Shown here: positions 31,109-43,721 of the stretch, piece by piece | Layout: each line of letters starts with the position of its first letter | Numbering within the stretch: position 1 is the stretch's first letter | Source: Choristocarpus tenellus KU-1152 | Taxonomy: Eukaryota > Phaeophyceae | Direction of reading: 5' to 3' | DNA length: 48,456 bases | NCBI GenBank assembly: GCA_964200185.2 | Contig: CAXNAD020000012.1 | Coordinates: 1 to 48,456, forward strand | The notes under the pieces: generated by a model | What the model saw: only the letters and a program-made list of their open reading frames with translations | Databases searched by the model: none | Told to the model about the DNA's origin: nothing | Made by a program: the position numbers and the translations under genes

Positions 31109-32811
31109 CACAACCACTGTTCATGGAAGTTGCCCACACTCTTTAGGTTTTACGAGTTTTGAGAAAGGGTGATTGCATTTCACACATTCAGGATTATGAT
31201 CTATACTTAGCATGGTACAGGTCATGACCAATTCCCTGATTGGGCATTCAAGTTGGAGATTGCGTTTTGATGGGTGTTCGGGGTTTTGTTGAGGACCCCA
31301 TCGTCATGATTCATAATAATGCATGTGGTGTCGCTGGTCTCTGAGCAGGAATATTCGAAATGCAGATAAGGGTAGGAAATGATAATGTTTGTGTAAGTTT
31401 GATGTGCTGACATCAGATTCATCATACTTGCTCTCCTCAACACCTATCCTCGTCTAAATCTTTATCTGCCTCTCTGAAACTGTTCCCCACTCCACTCAAT
31501 CCTTTCAATTCGAAGATTTGAGCTTGGGTCGTGAATCTTTCTGTAATTTCCTTTGGGATGGATATAGATCTATACATTTAAGGTCACAACCCAATTTCAG
31601 TGCTCTGAACCAACCTTGGAGGTTTGCCAACAACCCTTCCAATGGAAGTCTTGGTGATAGAGGCCTTGATGCGTCGCAAGTGGCAAGTTTTGCCACGGCC
31701 ACCTCCATATCTCAACACAACCTTCAGTTTGAGGAAGGAGAAATTATCTGCATTTTGAACTGAGTTGGAGAACGTCAATTGTTGCAATTGTGGCCCCTAA
31801 AAAAAATCTCAATGGACAACGTTGTAGACGCAGAACGAGGTTTTCGTACATAAGCCATTAGTGCTGGCATTAAGAGATTTTTCTTTTTTGAGTTTGTCTG
31901 AACTGAAACCGCTTACTCTCAATAAACCAAATCAACCTAAATGTAAGGATAAACCGCAAGCCTTCTGAAGGGAGAGATCTTGTACCCCTCTACCAACTGT
32001 GGTTAGAATATCTTCAAACTCAAATGAATTCTTGAGACTTGTGGTTATGTGTGATTATAGGATGAAGCTCAACACGCTAGAATTGACCGCAAGGACTGAG
32101 TTGGGAACTAGATTATGCGCATCCAGGAAGATGTCAGCAGCGACATTACAATTGAAGAACAAGTGTATTATCAGGGAAAGAGGCTTGTCAACGGTGTACA
32201 GGGAGGTTTCAAGTAGGAAAAATGTTTTCAGGTGGGTAGCAATGGCCAATTATCGAAATATGACCTCGTATGTATATATCTCTGTCTTGGACTCCTGGAC
32301 AGCGTAGAAGGTGCGAGCCTACATGAGCGAATGATAGGTGTGCATGAAGAGAAATCTACCAAAATGGTCAATCACAGGGCCTGTATTCATCGTGTGTCCA
32401 CCCTGAAGATAGGTATCTTGTGGGTTTTGACTTGTAGGTGTATTGAAACCCATCAGTGGCAAGAAACCGCTTGAGGGAGGAGTTTATTGGAAACTTTATA
32501 AAAGTGAGGGAGTTGGCAACTGATTAAAACCTAGATTGGGAGAGTTTGAGGCCCAATAACATAAACTCGCCAACATGGGGAACGCAGCCACTACCTGCGA
32601 TCAGTCCATTTCATGAGCGAGGTGTTAGAAACTACTTGGACAATTGTCATCTACATGAGTTTAACTGTATCAAAGCTGGGAACGTGGGCAACTCAAATTA
32701 TAATCTGGGGCGAATCTGGGGCGATCTTTCCAGCTCTGTAACCCATGGAACTTAGGACAGGCTAGGTGGTTGGGGAGGTAAAAACGTCATCATGAGATCA
32801 AGAACCCTACT
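31109..32811. other. No gene recognised
   Basis: Several ORFs of 60-100 codons (for example 31999-32307) show no recognisable motif and no donor/acceptor logic linking them. It could be a very old element or unique DNA. Confidence 0.35.
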
Positions 32812-32998
32812 GGCTCAAAGTATCTGATCTGGGGGGGGGTGGCGGCTCTTAATTTGGATCAATTTTTTCATGTCACGATTTTTGGGTGATTTGATTCCAT
32901 ACGTCGGATGGATAATGGAAGTGCACTTTTCCTGGTTATGGTCTAAGTGGACAGACACCCTGGTGTAGACCTCCCCCCCCCCCCAGATACTTTGGGTC
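32812..32998 (+). mobile_element. MITE family M3, copy 1 (187 bases, TSD ACT, G-tract ends)
   Basis: Left end GGCTCAAAGTATCTG and inverted right end GACCCAAAGTATCTG are followed inward by runs of nine or more G (C on the other side). ACT flanks both sides (32809-32811, 32999-33001). A second copy begins at 48351. The terminal core AAAGTATCT is shared with family M1, which suggests that one transposase type mobilised both. Confidence 0.75.
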
Positions 32999-35935
32999 AC
33001 TAGAAGAAGCAAAAACTCTTGCACATTTGAGCGTGTTGTGGTTTCGTACATAGGTTAAATATGGATGGTTTGGTCATACATCTTTCAATTGGCCAAGAAG
33101 TGTTTGTGTAACACACACACGCTGGCAGGATTGGGTGATGATCCAGTTAAGGTCACAAGGGATATGAAATTCATTGATTCCTGCGATAAATTTGGTAAGA
33201 AAGTCCAGAAGGCCACTGAGTGTCCATCAGCTATCATGGTAGACTCCCTCCTTCACATATGATAGTACCAAAAACAGCTCAAGTTTGGTTGCAGCAATCA
33301 AGCGGTGGTATAGTTTGCTCGAGACAGCAGCAGCGGTGTGGAGTTGGTTCCCAACATCACCAGGATTGTGGAGTTGGTTCCTGACAGCATCAGCTGTGTG
33401 TATGTAGGCAGTGAAGCTTCCTCTAACCGAAGGGGAGGGAGACCCTTGTCATTTGGGTGCAGCTCAAGGCACCCGCAGTCAAGAAGGACGTAAATCCCTC
33501 TCCCGTTTAACTTTTGGAAGAGTGCGGTTCCCTCTGGCACCACTGGCCGGGCTGTGTATACTGATCTGATCGGTGGTTCTGAGGGCATGGCATTTCATGA
33601 ATCTCAACCCTAAGTATCTCTGCTCCCTCTAAATCCTGTCTCTTAAGGAATGGACTAGCATACCTCTAGGAACCTTCAGAGTGTCAAGGAGGGCGATTAT
33701 TTTGGATGGAGTCAGCTACAACAGGTGACCACCATGTGAACCACATGTCTGGTCGTCTTTTGGCTTTGAATGTATCTACCAATGCTGATTTTGCCCAGGT
33801 ACATCTGTCTTTTACCTCAAAATGTGCGTGTGCCGATTGCTACCTCACATTTTTTCAGGGTCAGATGATTCAAATGTTTTTTCTGGTTTGGTAAATTTGG
33901 TCTGCATGATGTGAGAGAATGACATCTGTGAACAGTCTGTGCAGAGATGCACTGTGGTAGAAGTTCGTGTCATGCTGAAATGCAAATTCGGAGGAACGAA
34001 AGTCAATTTGTCAGATACATAATTAATCAACTAGGAAATTCATCAACATTAAGAGGGTTCACTCCTAAAGACTAGAGATGCTGCAAGCCTTACGAGGGAT
34101 GGATTCCTTGCAAGTCGAGTGATCCTTTGGTTACAAGTGGTCATAACGTAGCGTATACTCCTACAATGTGTGTTTGGAATTGCAAAATGATCAGGTGGTA
34201 GGACCGCAAAATGAAACAAAGAATAGGAACAGGGGAAAGAAATGGATTGAAAACCCGTTTCCTTGGAGGAAACCTTTTTGAGATGGTGAAATGTTCTCAA
34301 ATCTTTGATTTTACACCTATTTCCTTTAAAATATATACATTTGAAGGGCCCTCTGCGTTTAAGAGAACATGTGCCAGGCATGAACCAAAATTTGTGTCTC
34401 GTCTTAGACGGGATGTGCCCCTCCCTCATATAAAACATCCGGCTTGCCCTATTTCCGTACCTATATCGAAAATGAGGAAAAATTAAGACTACTCAAAAGT
34501 TACCTCATTCTCGACTTGTCTTTGTTCGTAACCAATGATCCTTGGAAAATTCCATATTACTAACATTTTGACCTATTCCTTTCACAGCTCCAAAATATCT
34601 ATTGCAAAGTACCTCCTGAACAAGAAAAGACTGTTCGAATGAAGTACTTTCTTATAGTGGTTACTGCAGAGGTCTGAAATCGGACTAGATCAGATGGAAG
34701 TACCCCAGACTCAATGAATGCCCCCTTACCCAAGGACTGGCAACAAAAGAATGTCCCCAACCTTGAAACCAAGTTGCGAGAGAACCCTTGCTGAAACTTG
34801 GAAAGGACCCTCCTACATCCCATAAACTTTGATAAGTTATGAATATACACAAAGAAACCACTTTCATCAAGCTCACTCATCGAATGTCTGGGATAACTGG
34901 AGTCACCAGATACTTGTCCATGATTCTTTTCCACCATCTAATCCTTGTCCTACTCCCCATCCTCCTAATCAAGAATATCTGAACTTGTCCCAGCCCCACC
35001 CACTGCGTGCTTATTGCTTAAAGTTGACACATGTCTTACAGGTGGATAGTTGAATATTTACCTACGCAGATCTTCCACATCACCAGGATGGAGGTTTGTG
35101 TACAGGGTGTAATAGACCACAAGTATCCTTGTTGTACGGTATATGTGTTGTAAATTCTGATTTGGATCGTCCCTTGGCCTTTTTCTTCTCCTTGCACTTA
35201 ACGTTTTGGGCTTGGAGAAATCCGTCTCCTTAGTTTCCTTCTTCTTGGTCTGGTCCTTTACACTTTGGAAGATCTTTGAGAACTGCAGCTCAGGGGATAT
35301 AAATGCATCTCCAGGTTGATGAAACGCATAGTCTTGCTTCACTGTATCCCCCTCTGCCACCCCACTTATCCTCCTAGATCCAACTCCCACTCTGATATTC
35401 ATCTTTATTTTGTTCAACTTGTGTGGTTATTGTATCTCAACTCCTGACCCCATCACAGATGCTGATGCAACAGAGACACAACACAGGTATCCCTGACCTT
35501 TCATAATTTCTCCAGGACTCAAGTGGTGAAATGAAAAAACACTGGAATGGAGGGAGGGATGGGATTGACCTGGAGAAGGAAGAGGCAAACCTTTTCATGA
35601 TGAGACTAGCAGCACACCTGCCATCTTTAACACCAATTCTTTCATCCATAAATAAAACCCTTAAGTCACCCATATCTTAACCACAATATGGTGGGCAATT
35701 AAGATTTGGGATGTTGTAAGTAATTTTTAAAGGTTCCTTTCACGACAGATCAGGACGTTTGACTGCAACCACATGCCTTCATGTGTACAGTCTATCAGTA
35801 ATGTTGTGAACTGCAATGAATTAATTGAGAGATGGATATTTTTCTACTTTCACTAGCACCAGAGGGCACAGTTGGGTCATGCTCACCATGACTACATTCC
35901 CTGATACCATGCTTAAACATGGCTATGAGTGTGCC
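32999..35935. other. No gene recognised
   Basis: ORFs reach 129 codons (34049-34438, minus) but carry in-frame breaks on extension and no known motif. A short direct repeat GTGTGGAGTTGGTTCC / TTGTGGAGTTGGTTCC lies at about 33335-33385. Confidence 0.35.
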
Positions 35936-37147
35936 TCAAATAAACCTTCGCAAGACTTTGGGATCCATCTGTCTGATAAACCTTTCCACAACACTTCCTT
36001 CAACCACATATTTTTCCAACATATCAGTTTTAGTGCTATCCTAGATAGGACATGGGATGGTTTGCTGTGTACCAGCTTAAAGGTCTTTGGACTCAGGTTG
36101 GAGGTTTCGTAAGTATAATTGCTTAAGGAATTTTGCATAGTTGAACTTGACTGTGTAAGGTACCCATAATCGCTAATCGAACTAACATATATCACAAGTC
36201 CAATGAGGCTAAGGGGAATGTCCCGCAGTGGTTGATCAAGTTTTGTAGTTAGAGTTAGTTGTCTACAGCACATAAACAAATGAAATCTAATCTATTTTTT
36301 AATCCTCCAGCAAAGTCCCCTCACCTTTGAGGTGGGCTTTCAGACTCATAACCCCTTGTGCACTTCTGTGCTTTGATTCAATCAAGCAAATCAAACATTT
36401 GAAGCCAGTTTCCAGTTTAATGTGGACTCACAAATTATTTTGATGCAAAACACTACATACTAAAAATATATGGTGCATCATTTGGACTTCACACATTAAA
36501 AGTTGGACCAGGACTCTGTAGCTTTCTAAAATAACATGGAAAATCTCAGAGCAATACACTAGCACCATAGGACTCGTTAGGCTTCCCATTAAACGTTTAA
36601 GTGGGTCCCGAGGCTGTACATCCTGTCTCACATCCACCTCTATCCTTTTATCACTCTGCCAGGAGTTGTACATAATGTGTCATCAGAAGAAAGTAGTGCC
36701 TTGCATTGAACTGCGATATATGAGTAGGGCTTGAAGGAGACAACCATTTCCATTTGTAAATCAACTTCTGAAAGCCAAAAACAAAAAAAATTGATATGTA
36801 CAATATGAGTAGTATGGACATATTGACCCACATATGAATTCCTGATGTGCATGCACTTGCCAACAGCACGACAGCACATGGTGACTGATTCAGGGCCTGC
36901 ATGTTGTATGTTACTTGAATTGGGTAAGCTAAGCTTCTAAATTCTAATTTTTCCACATTGCAAGTTCCTTTCCTTGAAACTCCTGATTGCTACTAGCATA
37001 TGTTATGTTCCTGTGTTAATGACAGTAGTGCTAATGATCTGATACAAAGCACCTCAGTGTCAAACTTTTCATGGGAAAAAGAACGGGTCCAACTTGTGTG
37101 TAAACTTACATAACATATACTCAAGTAGCTCGGAAAATGGAAAGGAA
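35936..37147 (-). CDS. Multi-exon gene, unknown protein (3' part resolved)
   Basis: The last two exons join in phase. Exon 36262-36164 (TGTGCTGTAG acceptor, GTACCT donor) reads QLTLTTKLDQPLRDIPLSLI, GLVIYVSSISDYG. Exon 36035-35936 reads TKTDMLEKYVVEGSVVERFI, RQMDPKVLRRFI and stops at TGA 35936. Upstream, a 38-base exon at 37147-37110 has excellent sites (ten-T tract plus CAAG; GTAAGT) and can read SFPFSELLEYML. Coding-like stretches between (EVDLQMEMVVSFKPYSYIAV near 36720; DPLKRLMGSLTSPMVLVYCS near 36560) remain unjoined. No family recognised; the content suggests a helical protein. Confidence 0.5.
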
Positions 37148-37356
37148 CTTGAAAAAAAAAACGCAATAAATCAACAGACGATAGCTGTCCCACATAGCGC
37201 TGACTTGGTTTGCCTTTTCATAAATTAAAGCCACACCACACTGTGCATGGTGGTTGGCGGCTTTGCCAGAGTTTATTATTCACATAAGAATCCCTTCCTT
37301 ATTACTGGACTTCAGAAGAGAAACGTATTCCATGTGTTTCATCTCACTACATATGA

Positions 37357-38453
37357 GCTTCAGTATTGAGCATTCATGAATTGAAGTAGCTCCCTTCTGC
37401 CTCTTTCTCTAGCGTGGTCTTCAGTGGTCCGGTCAATTTTCATCTTGATTTTTTTCCCAGTAATTACGCTCCGCCTAGTGTTGGGATCATCTGAACTGTC
37501 GGAATCACTGTCACTGCCACGCTCAAGCTCCTGCAAAAGTGAGAGGGAAGCAGTGAACAGAGGTGGTCTGTTATGTAATCTGACATCCAGTAAGTAGTAT
37601 GCAGTATCCAGAGCAATTTTACTTTGGTACATCATGGGCGTGGTACCAATATTGCAGATTTATCTTACAAAGCATTCGGGAAACACAGGCATGCACGCGC
37701 GCGCACACACAGACACACACATAAACTAAAAATGTCTTCATATTCTTTGTCTCGTCTAGCCATTCCTGTTCTCGTTGACACGATACAAAGCAGAAAAATA
37801 TCTGTATATCATTAATACTTTGGAGATTCAAGGCTGTACACTAAGAACAGTTTCGTACTATTATATCACCTTGTCAAAATTCGCCTTCTCCTTCTTTCTC
37901 TCTCGCTTCTTCTTCTTCAACTTCTTAGAGCCTTTCTTCTCCTTCCTGCGCTTCTCCTTCCTTTTCCTTTTCCTCTCACTGGATATGTCTCTTGACCCGC
38001 GTTTATCCCTGTGCGATTTCTTGCGGCGATGCTCTCGCTCCTCCATGGAACCTTCTGAGCTCCCGTCACTTTCCCTCTCACTTGAACTGCTCCCTGGTGA
38101 ATCTGGATTTGGGCGTTCTGAGAGGGCAACGGCAGGCATGCCCATGTCCTTGTCTTTCGATGAAAATCACCAACATAGACCAGGGCTTGGGTTTTCAAGA
38201 GGCGGGCTAGCCCCTGTGCCGAGGCACCAACAGCAAGTACGGTAATCTTTGAGGCAGATATCAACCACACTGCGAGGGATAGATGTGTCATTTATAGCAT
38301 GGAACGTGAGTCTGTTCTTCTCTTACTCCCTACAATAGCACTCCCTTCCTAAAACAGCTCTTACTACAACAGTACTTTCACTTCTTGCCGCTCACTTCTC
38401 TTCTTCCTCCTCCCCCCATCACTGCCTCTGTCTTCATTTTTAGCATCCTCCAT
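37357..38453 (-). CDS. Lys/Ser-rich nuclear-type protein, several exons
   Basis: The proposed first exon 38453-38382 (MEDAKNEDRGSDGGRRKKRS, 24 codons) ends at a GTGAAAG donor. A large exon ending at 37870 (GACAAG|GTGATA) encodes NPDSPGSSSSERESDGSSEG, then a strongly basic run of Lys/Arg-Lys repeats. The last exon 37530-37357 (TTTTGCAG acceptor) encodes ELERGSDSDSDSSDDPNTRR, SVITGKKIKMKIDRTTEDHA and RRELLQFMNAQY, then TGA. Acidic-serine and basic-lysine blocks are typical of splicing or nucleolar proteins. The frame of the large exon is open upstream (INDTSIPRSVVDICLKDYR) except for one TGA near 38168, so a short intron or a later start is needed there. The gene is divergent from the one at 38634 with about 180 bases between starts. 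No family recognised. Confidence 0.55.
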
Positions 38454-38633
38454 CCTGTGATATTGTGTGTAGTGTAGTGGGGATACAAACTATTATTCAA
38501 GGCAACAGAGCGCCCAGAGCCACTCCGAGTTAACACCAAACCGGAGAAATGGTACCTGTATTATTAGTGTAGGATTGTTGATGTGTTGTGAAGTGTTGGT
38601 GTCCTTGATTATTTTAGTATTACCACTGCAATT
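38454..38633. promoter_or_regulatory. Likely bidirectional promoter
   Basis: The 180 bases separate the proposed starts of two divergent genes. I see no TATA box on either side. Inference from layout only. Confidence 0.3.
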
Positions 38634-39966
38634 ATGGCCGTCGAGATCCCCAACGCTGGTCGATTGTACGAGATAGATGAAGATGAGGGCGGCACACTTC
38701 AGCTGCAATGGATGCGTGTTGATGTAGGTAAAATTTCTTGCTCTTACTTCCAAGATCGCTCAATATCAGAATTTCGATGGGTTTTATTCTCAAATGTTCT
38801 CTCCCCACCATTATGAAACTCACTCCAGATGACCAACTTGAAGCACCAAGGTTGGTCTGATACCAATGGATGCAATAAGTGCTGTTCGGATCCATGTGAC
38901 AGAAATGTCCTACCATCGGTGTACGGGCTCAACCCGTTGGAGGTATGATCGACTTTCATCTAGTGGAGTGTCCACGTGTACAGGTCATGACCAATATCTC
39001 GTCCATCTCCTTGGTGTAGGTAAAAGGGTCATTATATGATGTTACTCAGTCTTCCATTTTTCAGCATGCAGGTTGTCTTTCAAATTGAATGTCTTCCTAT
39101 TTTTTTCTTGTCTAATACTATACTCGCAATATTTCCTCCCCTAGTTGTTCCCACTCACATTTGTGGGGTTACCTCGGGGCTTCACATCCCCAGGAGCGGA
39201 TAAACCGAATGGGAAGCCAGAGACACAGGAGGAAACACGGGTAAGAGGTAGATGTGCAATCACAGTTCCTGGAAATCGGTGCGGAGCAGTTCATGGGTTT
39301 GCAAGCTCACGTTACAAGCCTGGAAAAACTGCACATTGACCAGGAGCACCAACTCCTTCAAATAGGGAAGGATCTGACGTTTGCTCTTTCGAGTGACCAC
39401 TGTATTGGGAAAAAATTGCCGGCTAAACTCCTCCATGCTGCAGCAGAGCTGGGAGCCTCTGATTGGTCCACGTGCTTCGACAAGTTCATCGATATTTCGA
39501 GGTGAAAACAAATATTATCACTCGTTACAGGAATCCAACAATTTCGTGTAGCCTAATTAGCTATGTCCTTATGATGCGTCTAGCTTCTTGTTAGTACACC
39601 AAACAGTGCTCTAAACTACTTTATTTCCACTTATTACACGGTTCACCCAGATGCGAACCTGAGCTCTTGATGCAGCTTTTGGCTTCCTGTGACAGTATCC
39701 CTCCAGAATGCCTGGTGGAATCTGTGCTGCCTTCCCTACTTGCTCATGAAAGCTTGACGCAAGGCGAGAGAGGAGGGGAAGGATATAACAGTCGTAATAC
39801 CAAGTTGATGGAACTATGCAACACAGTTGGACGGAATGCTTGTTTGAAAAGAGCAGATCCCAAAAAATTCAGGGAACTTGTCACTGCAAGTGGGCTTCGA
39901 GAAATGGGGCGATTGGGAAAGGAAGCAGAAATATGTATTGCGGAGGCATTCTTCTATGCATACTAG
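38634..39966 (+). CDS. Four-exon gene, about 245 residues, unknown protein
   Basis: Exons 38634-38723 (MAVEIPNAGRLYEIDEDEGG), 39145-39240 (LFPLTFVGLPRGFTSPGADK), 39266-39501 (FLEIGAEQFMGLQAHVTSLE ... CFDKFIDIS) and 39651-39966 (ELLMQLLASCDSIPPECLVE ... EAFFYAY, stop TAG). All junctions are GT-AG and in phase. The second intron as drawn is only 25 bases (GTAAGAG...TCACAG), yet it exactly restores the frame. The alternative is an indel. The third exon has a heptad-like stretch (LQAHVTSLEKLHIDQEHQLL), and the last exon is helical and leucine-rich, suggesting a repeat or scaffold protein. I do not recognise the family. The final TAG is followed by GTGATAA, so a downstream exon cannot be excluded. 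Confidence 0.6.
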
Positions 39967-42900
39967 GTGATAAACTCAATTTTCAGGCAATGTAATGTTG
40001 CTTGGCTCCTATTGAAACGTCCCTGGGAAATTGGACTCTTGATGAGATTCCAAAGCCATAATAGTATAATAGTCACATCACCAATGATGTAAGAGTACTC
40101 ACTTTTCTTTTAGATGATTGGAGGTGTGCAGACCTGGTTGGTTCAATTCTGTGCAGATCTCCCAATTTTGTGAAAGGACAAGCTGGAAAATACAAAGATG
40201 AATCTTATGATTTGGTAACTTTGGCCTCTCACCTTCAGTGTATTGCCACATATTAAATTCTTTCTGCACTCTTACACACTGCGCATCTATTGTTTTATTT
40301 TAGGGTGGTGAGTCTTCTTATCTTGTTTGTCTTGCTGCCTTGCTGCCATGTCTCTATCCAATTCTGGGATTTTCCCTTACTTTTGTCTTGTTGCCTTACT
40401 CTTCTCTATGTGAAGTTGCATCAACAGTACCAATGCAAATCACATGACTTTCTGTCCTGGTGGGAAAAAGTGATATCCTTGGCACACATGATCATATCTT
40501 CCCAAACCCCATACACCTACATCAGCATGCACTCAAATGGTTCTCTTTTCACTGACAAAAAAAACATCGCACCAACAAATCACAATTGCCAACCATAGTC
40601 ATTTCCCCATCAATATCTTCTGCCTCTGTTTTTACATTGAATAGCATTTCAGAATGCCTCAAAAGAAATTCCTCTTTCCAAAGATGAAAGGATTCGCACC
40701 ATGATCATATCTACCAAACCCTTTGCTCACCCTGCGTTTACATTGTAAACAGCTATTGTCCACGCCTTGTGGATGTCCTATGGTCAAGAGATATATGAGG
40801 GGAAGGAATAATGTGTTCGCTTCAACTGTCTAGGTAGGGATCAACCCCTGGTACCAAGAGGGACTCCTCCCAGTCACTTTGACCGTGGACCTATCAACAG
40901 CAGTCACCTGTGTTTAATCCAGCGATCCTCCTCTCTTCAATCTTTTGATCAAAATCACAACGCTTAAGCCATTAAGTGTGAGGATGCTGAGGCTAGACAG
41001 GAGATTGCAATTTACGAGTGCCAACAAAGCATGTAAATACAATAATATTGCATCTAGGCGAGATAGAGCAATGCAAGATAAGGATTACAGGAGAAATCGG
41101 TGTTTGAAATTAATATATATCTTACTTAGAAGGGATCGGCAGTCTCAATACCCACCCAATCCAGGCTTGATACAAAATAAGCACCCCATCTGCAACATCA
41201 TGACACACATCTCCATTCTTCTGCTTTTTGTTCATTGCATGCATATTCAGATGTTGTATACTCACACCTGCGTTAGTGGTTTACATGCTACACCCACAGC
41301 TTTTTGGCGGACTAATCAATTTTTTTTGTTTTATTATGTATTGCTAACTCTCACTCTAAAGCAGCTGATATCGAAAGCACATATGATAGGGTCAAGTTCA
41401 TCTGTATGATACAAAGTGGGCAAAGCTGTTGTGTACTACCCTCCATGAGCACCTTGTTGTGTGCTCTGCCTGCAGCTTTTTGGTATTGGCTAGATTATAC
41501 CCGTTTAGGAGTGTTGAGACCTGCAACAGATGAATTGGCTCACTTATATTTAATCGACAAGTAACTAAGACAGAACTGCAAATGTTCAGTTATTCAGTTT
41601 TTTTATTATTTCATCAGAAGGTAGAGAGGACTAGAAGTACACTAATCTTTATTGCACTATGACATTGGAAGAAATACAAACATTATGTTGTGTTTTGTTA
41701 TATGTTCTCACTTGTATATATGTTTATCTTCTCTCCTCTAGTACTGACATATCAAGAACTCTGTAATTGTGTAATATAATTCTATTATTAATATTATAAG
41801 AAATTCAAGTACAAAAAAAATAGTGGAAAAAGATCAGAAAATTACTGAACCTGTGAACACCAAAAATTGAGTCATACTACCAAGAAAACATGAACCCATC
41901 TCAAAAGAGCATAACAATATACCATCAACAGAAGAGGCGTGTTGAAATCATGAAGTCATCGCCTTTTGCGGTCAGACACATGTTCTTCAACCTTTGTTGA
42001 TGAAAACTTGACCATAGGTCGTTCTTCACTATCACAAGATATAATGCTTTTGGTGATGGGAAAGTAACACAAAATAGAGTTCAAGTCAAAACTTTGCACC
42101 ACAGGAGGGGCTCTTCACCATGCAGGGAGCCTTCTGCCTTGTGGCACATTATTCAGCGCTCTGTGCTCTCCTTCGTACCCACTACTCAGAAGTTCATGTG
42201 CCACTACTTCAGTGCCAACGATTAAATCAAACTAATTTTCAATTAGCTCACAACATTACCATTTACCCCATTTTTGGTTTAGGTGTAGGGTTAGAGTGAG
42301 GTATCCACTCCGCACCAACTTTATGGAGCCTACACATCCTGGAATTGCCTGTTTCCTAACTACTTTGAAGTATTTTACTACACTATCATACTAAAATAAT
42401 AACTAAATTAAAATAGGAATTTCTTACAATTTTTCTTTTTCACTTTGGCCTAGCGACTAGCCTGACCTGCAGACAGAATGTTATTATGAACTCAATATCT
42501 CCCACACTACCCAACCATTGTACTACAACCTAACTCACTGCCTCCATTCTTGCCTTCGTTCTTGCATGTTGGGTTTAGCCATCCTATTCTTCATTTCTCC
42601 ACCTCTCTTGAACCTCTGTTGCAGTACTCACTTTGGTGTTGGTCCACAATGAGGTCGTCCCGCCTCACTCTGGTTCTCCAGTGTTTTACTTCATGGTACC
42701 TCGACGGAGAGGATAGTACAGGTGTACCATCTGTTGTACTTGTCACATGACCTTTGGATTTCTGAAAACAGATTTCCCTCAAGGAAAATAAACTGGCATC
42801 CACAGTACATGGAGAATAAAATACTGGAGAATATATCCTCTGGGCAGTCATCTGGCACTATCGGGTGAACTGGGACGTATGGACTTATTTATCTGACAAT

Positions 42901-43120
42901 ATAACGTAATATAGTGCAATATAATGCACACACACTGCATACAAGAATTAAGTACAATGGTGATGAATTGGTCTGCCAGTACATAATTTAGCAATTGTAC
43001 CGTATGTACCATGGCAATGTTGATATGTCAGTACATCTTTTTTCTAAATATCTACTGTTAATAGTGTACATATTCTGATATCACTAATCCTACACTTTGT
43101 CTATTTGCAAATACTATATT
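39967..43120. other. No gene recognised
   Basis: AT-rich with many homopolymer runs. The longest ORF (40945-41409, 154 codons) starts at TTG, has no splice support and no motif. An echo of the GGGGCTCTTCACCATGC sequence of the 6.0-6.4 kb repeat lies at about 42110. Confidence 0.35.
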
Positions 43121-43160
43121 TTGTGCACTGACATTTTACAGATGTGTTAGGGATCCATAT
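43121..43160 (-). repeat. Fragment of the fold-back/300-base repeat family
   Basis: GCACTGACATTTTACAGATG followed by TGTTAGGGATCC matches the inner palindrome arm at 2912-2944 and 10422-10446. Confidence 0.45.
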
Positions 43161-43721
43161 TTTTGCGGTATGTTCTGCATAATTTACAGTCAGTATGCAC
43201 AATAAACCTTTACAATATTTTTTTTGTAGTTGCTGAATTCATGTGTAGGTTGATGCACACTCTCTTTTTTTCACTTGAATACACAAGAAATGATAAGTGA
43301 CAATCCATAATCTTATTAGTACCAGTCCACTACTCTGTTGTGACAAAAGTGTTTGTAAGTCACAAGGAATATATTTGTTGTGATGGAAGTAAAAGTCCAT
43401 CCACCTGCTTAAACCAGCTCCGGGAGATGTATTGGGAGTGGAAAGAAGATGGTCCAAATTCAGGTATGAGATTTTTTTTCTGAAGGTACAGCTTCTGCCC
43501 CAGTTATCCTTACAATAAATCTACAAGGTAAACCTGACATGAAATTCAAATCCTTACACTACCAGAAACAGTTGGCAAAAACCATATTCCCACAGCTCAA
43601 GGCAACATTAAGTCAATGTGATGATGTGCATCTCAAGTGTCATACAATCCCAACTAAGAAGTATTCACATTTTGGGTGTCTTCCAATATAATTTATGCGA
43701 GCTGAAGTAAAGGAGAAGTAT

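Noticed and set aside
38165-38170. Selenocysteine TGA in the Lys-rich gene
   Set aside because: The context is low-complexity and not a redox motif; a short intron or later start is simpler.
39651-39966. FANCE-like helical repeat domain
   Set aside because: The leucine-rich helical pattern (LLASCDSIPPECLVESVLPS) recalled FANCE C-terminal repeats, but no diagnostic residues could be matched.
40945-41409. 154-codon plus-str. ORF starting at TTG
   Set aside because: No ATG at the start, no splice or motif support, and composition matches the AT-rich surroundings.
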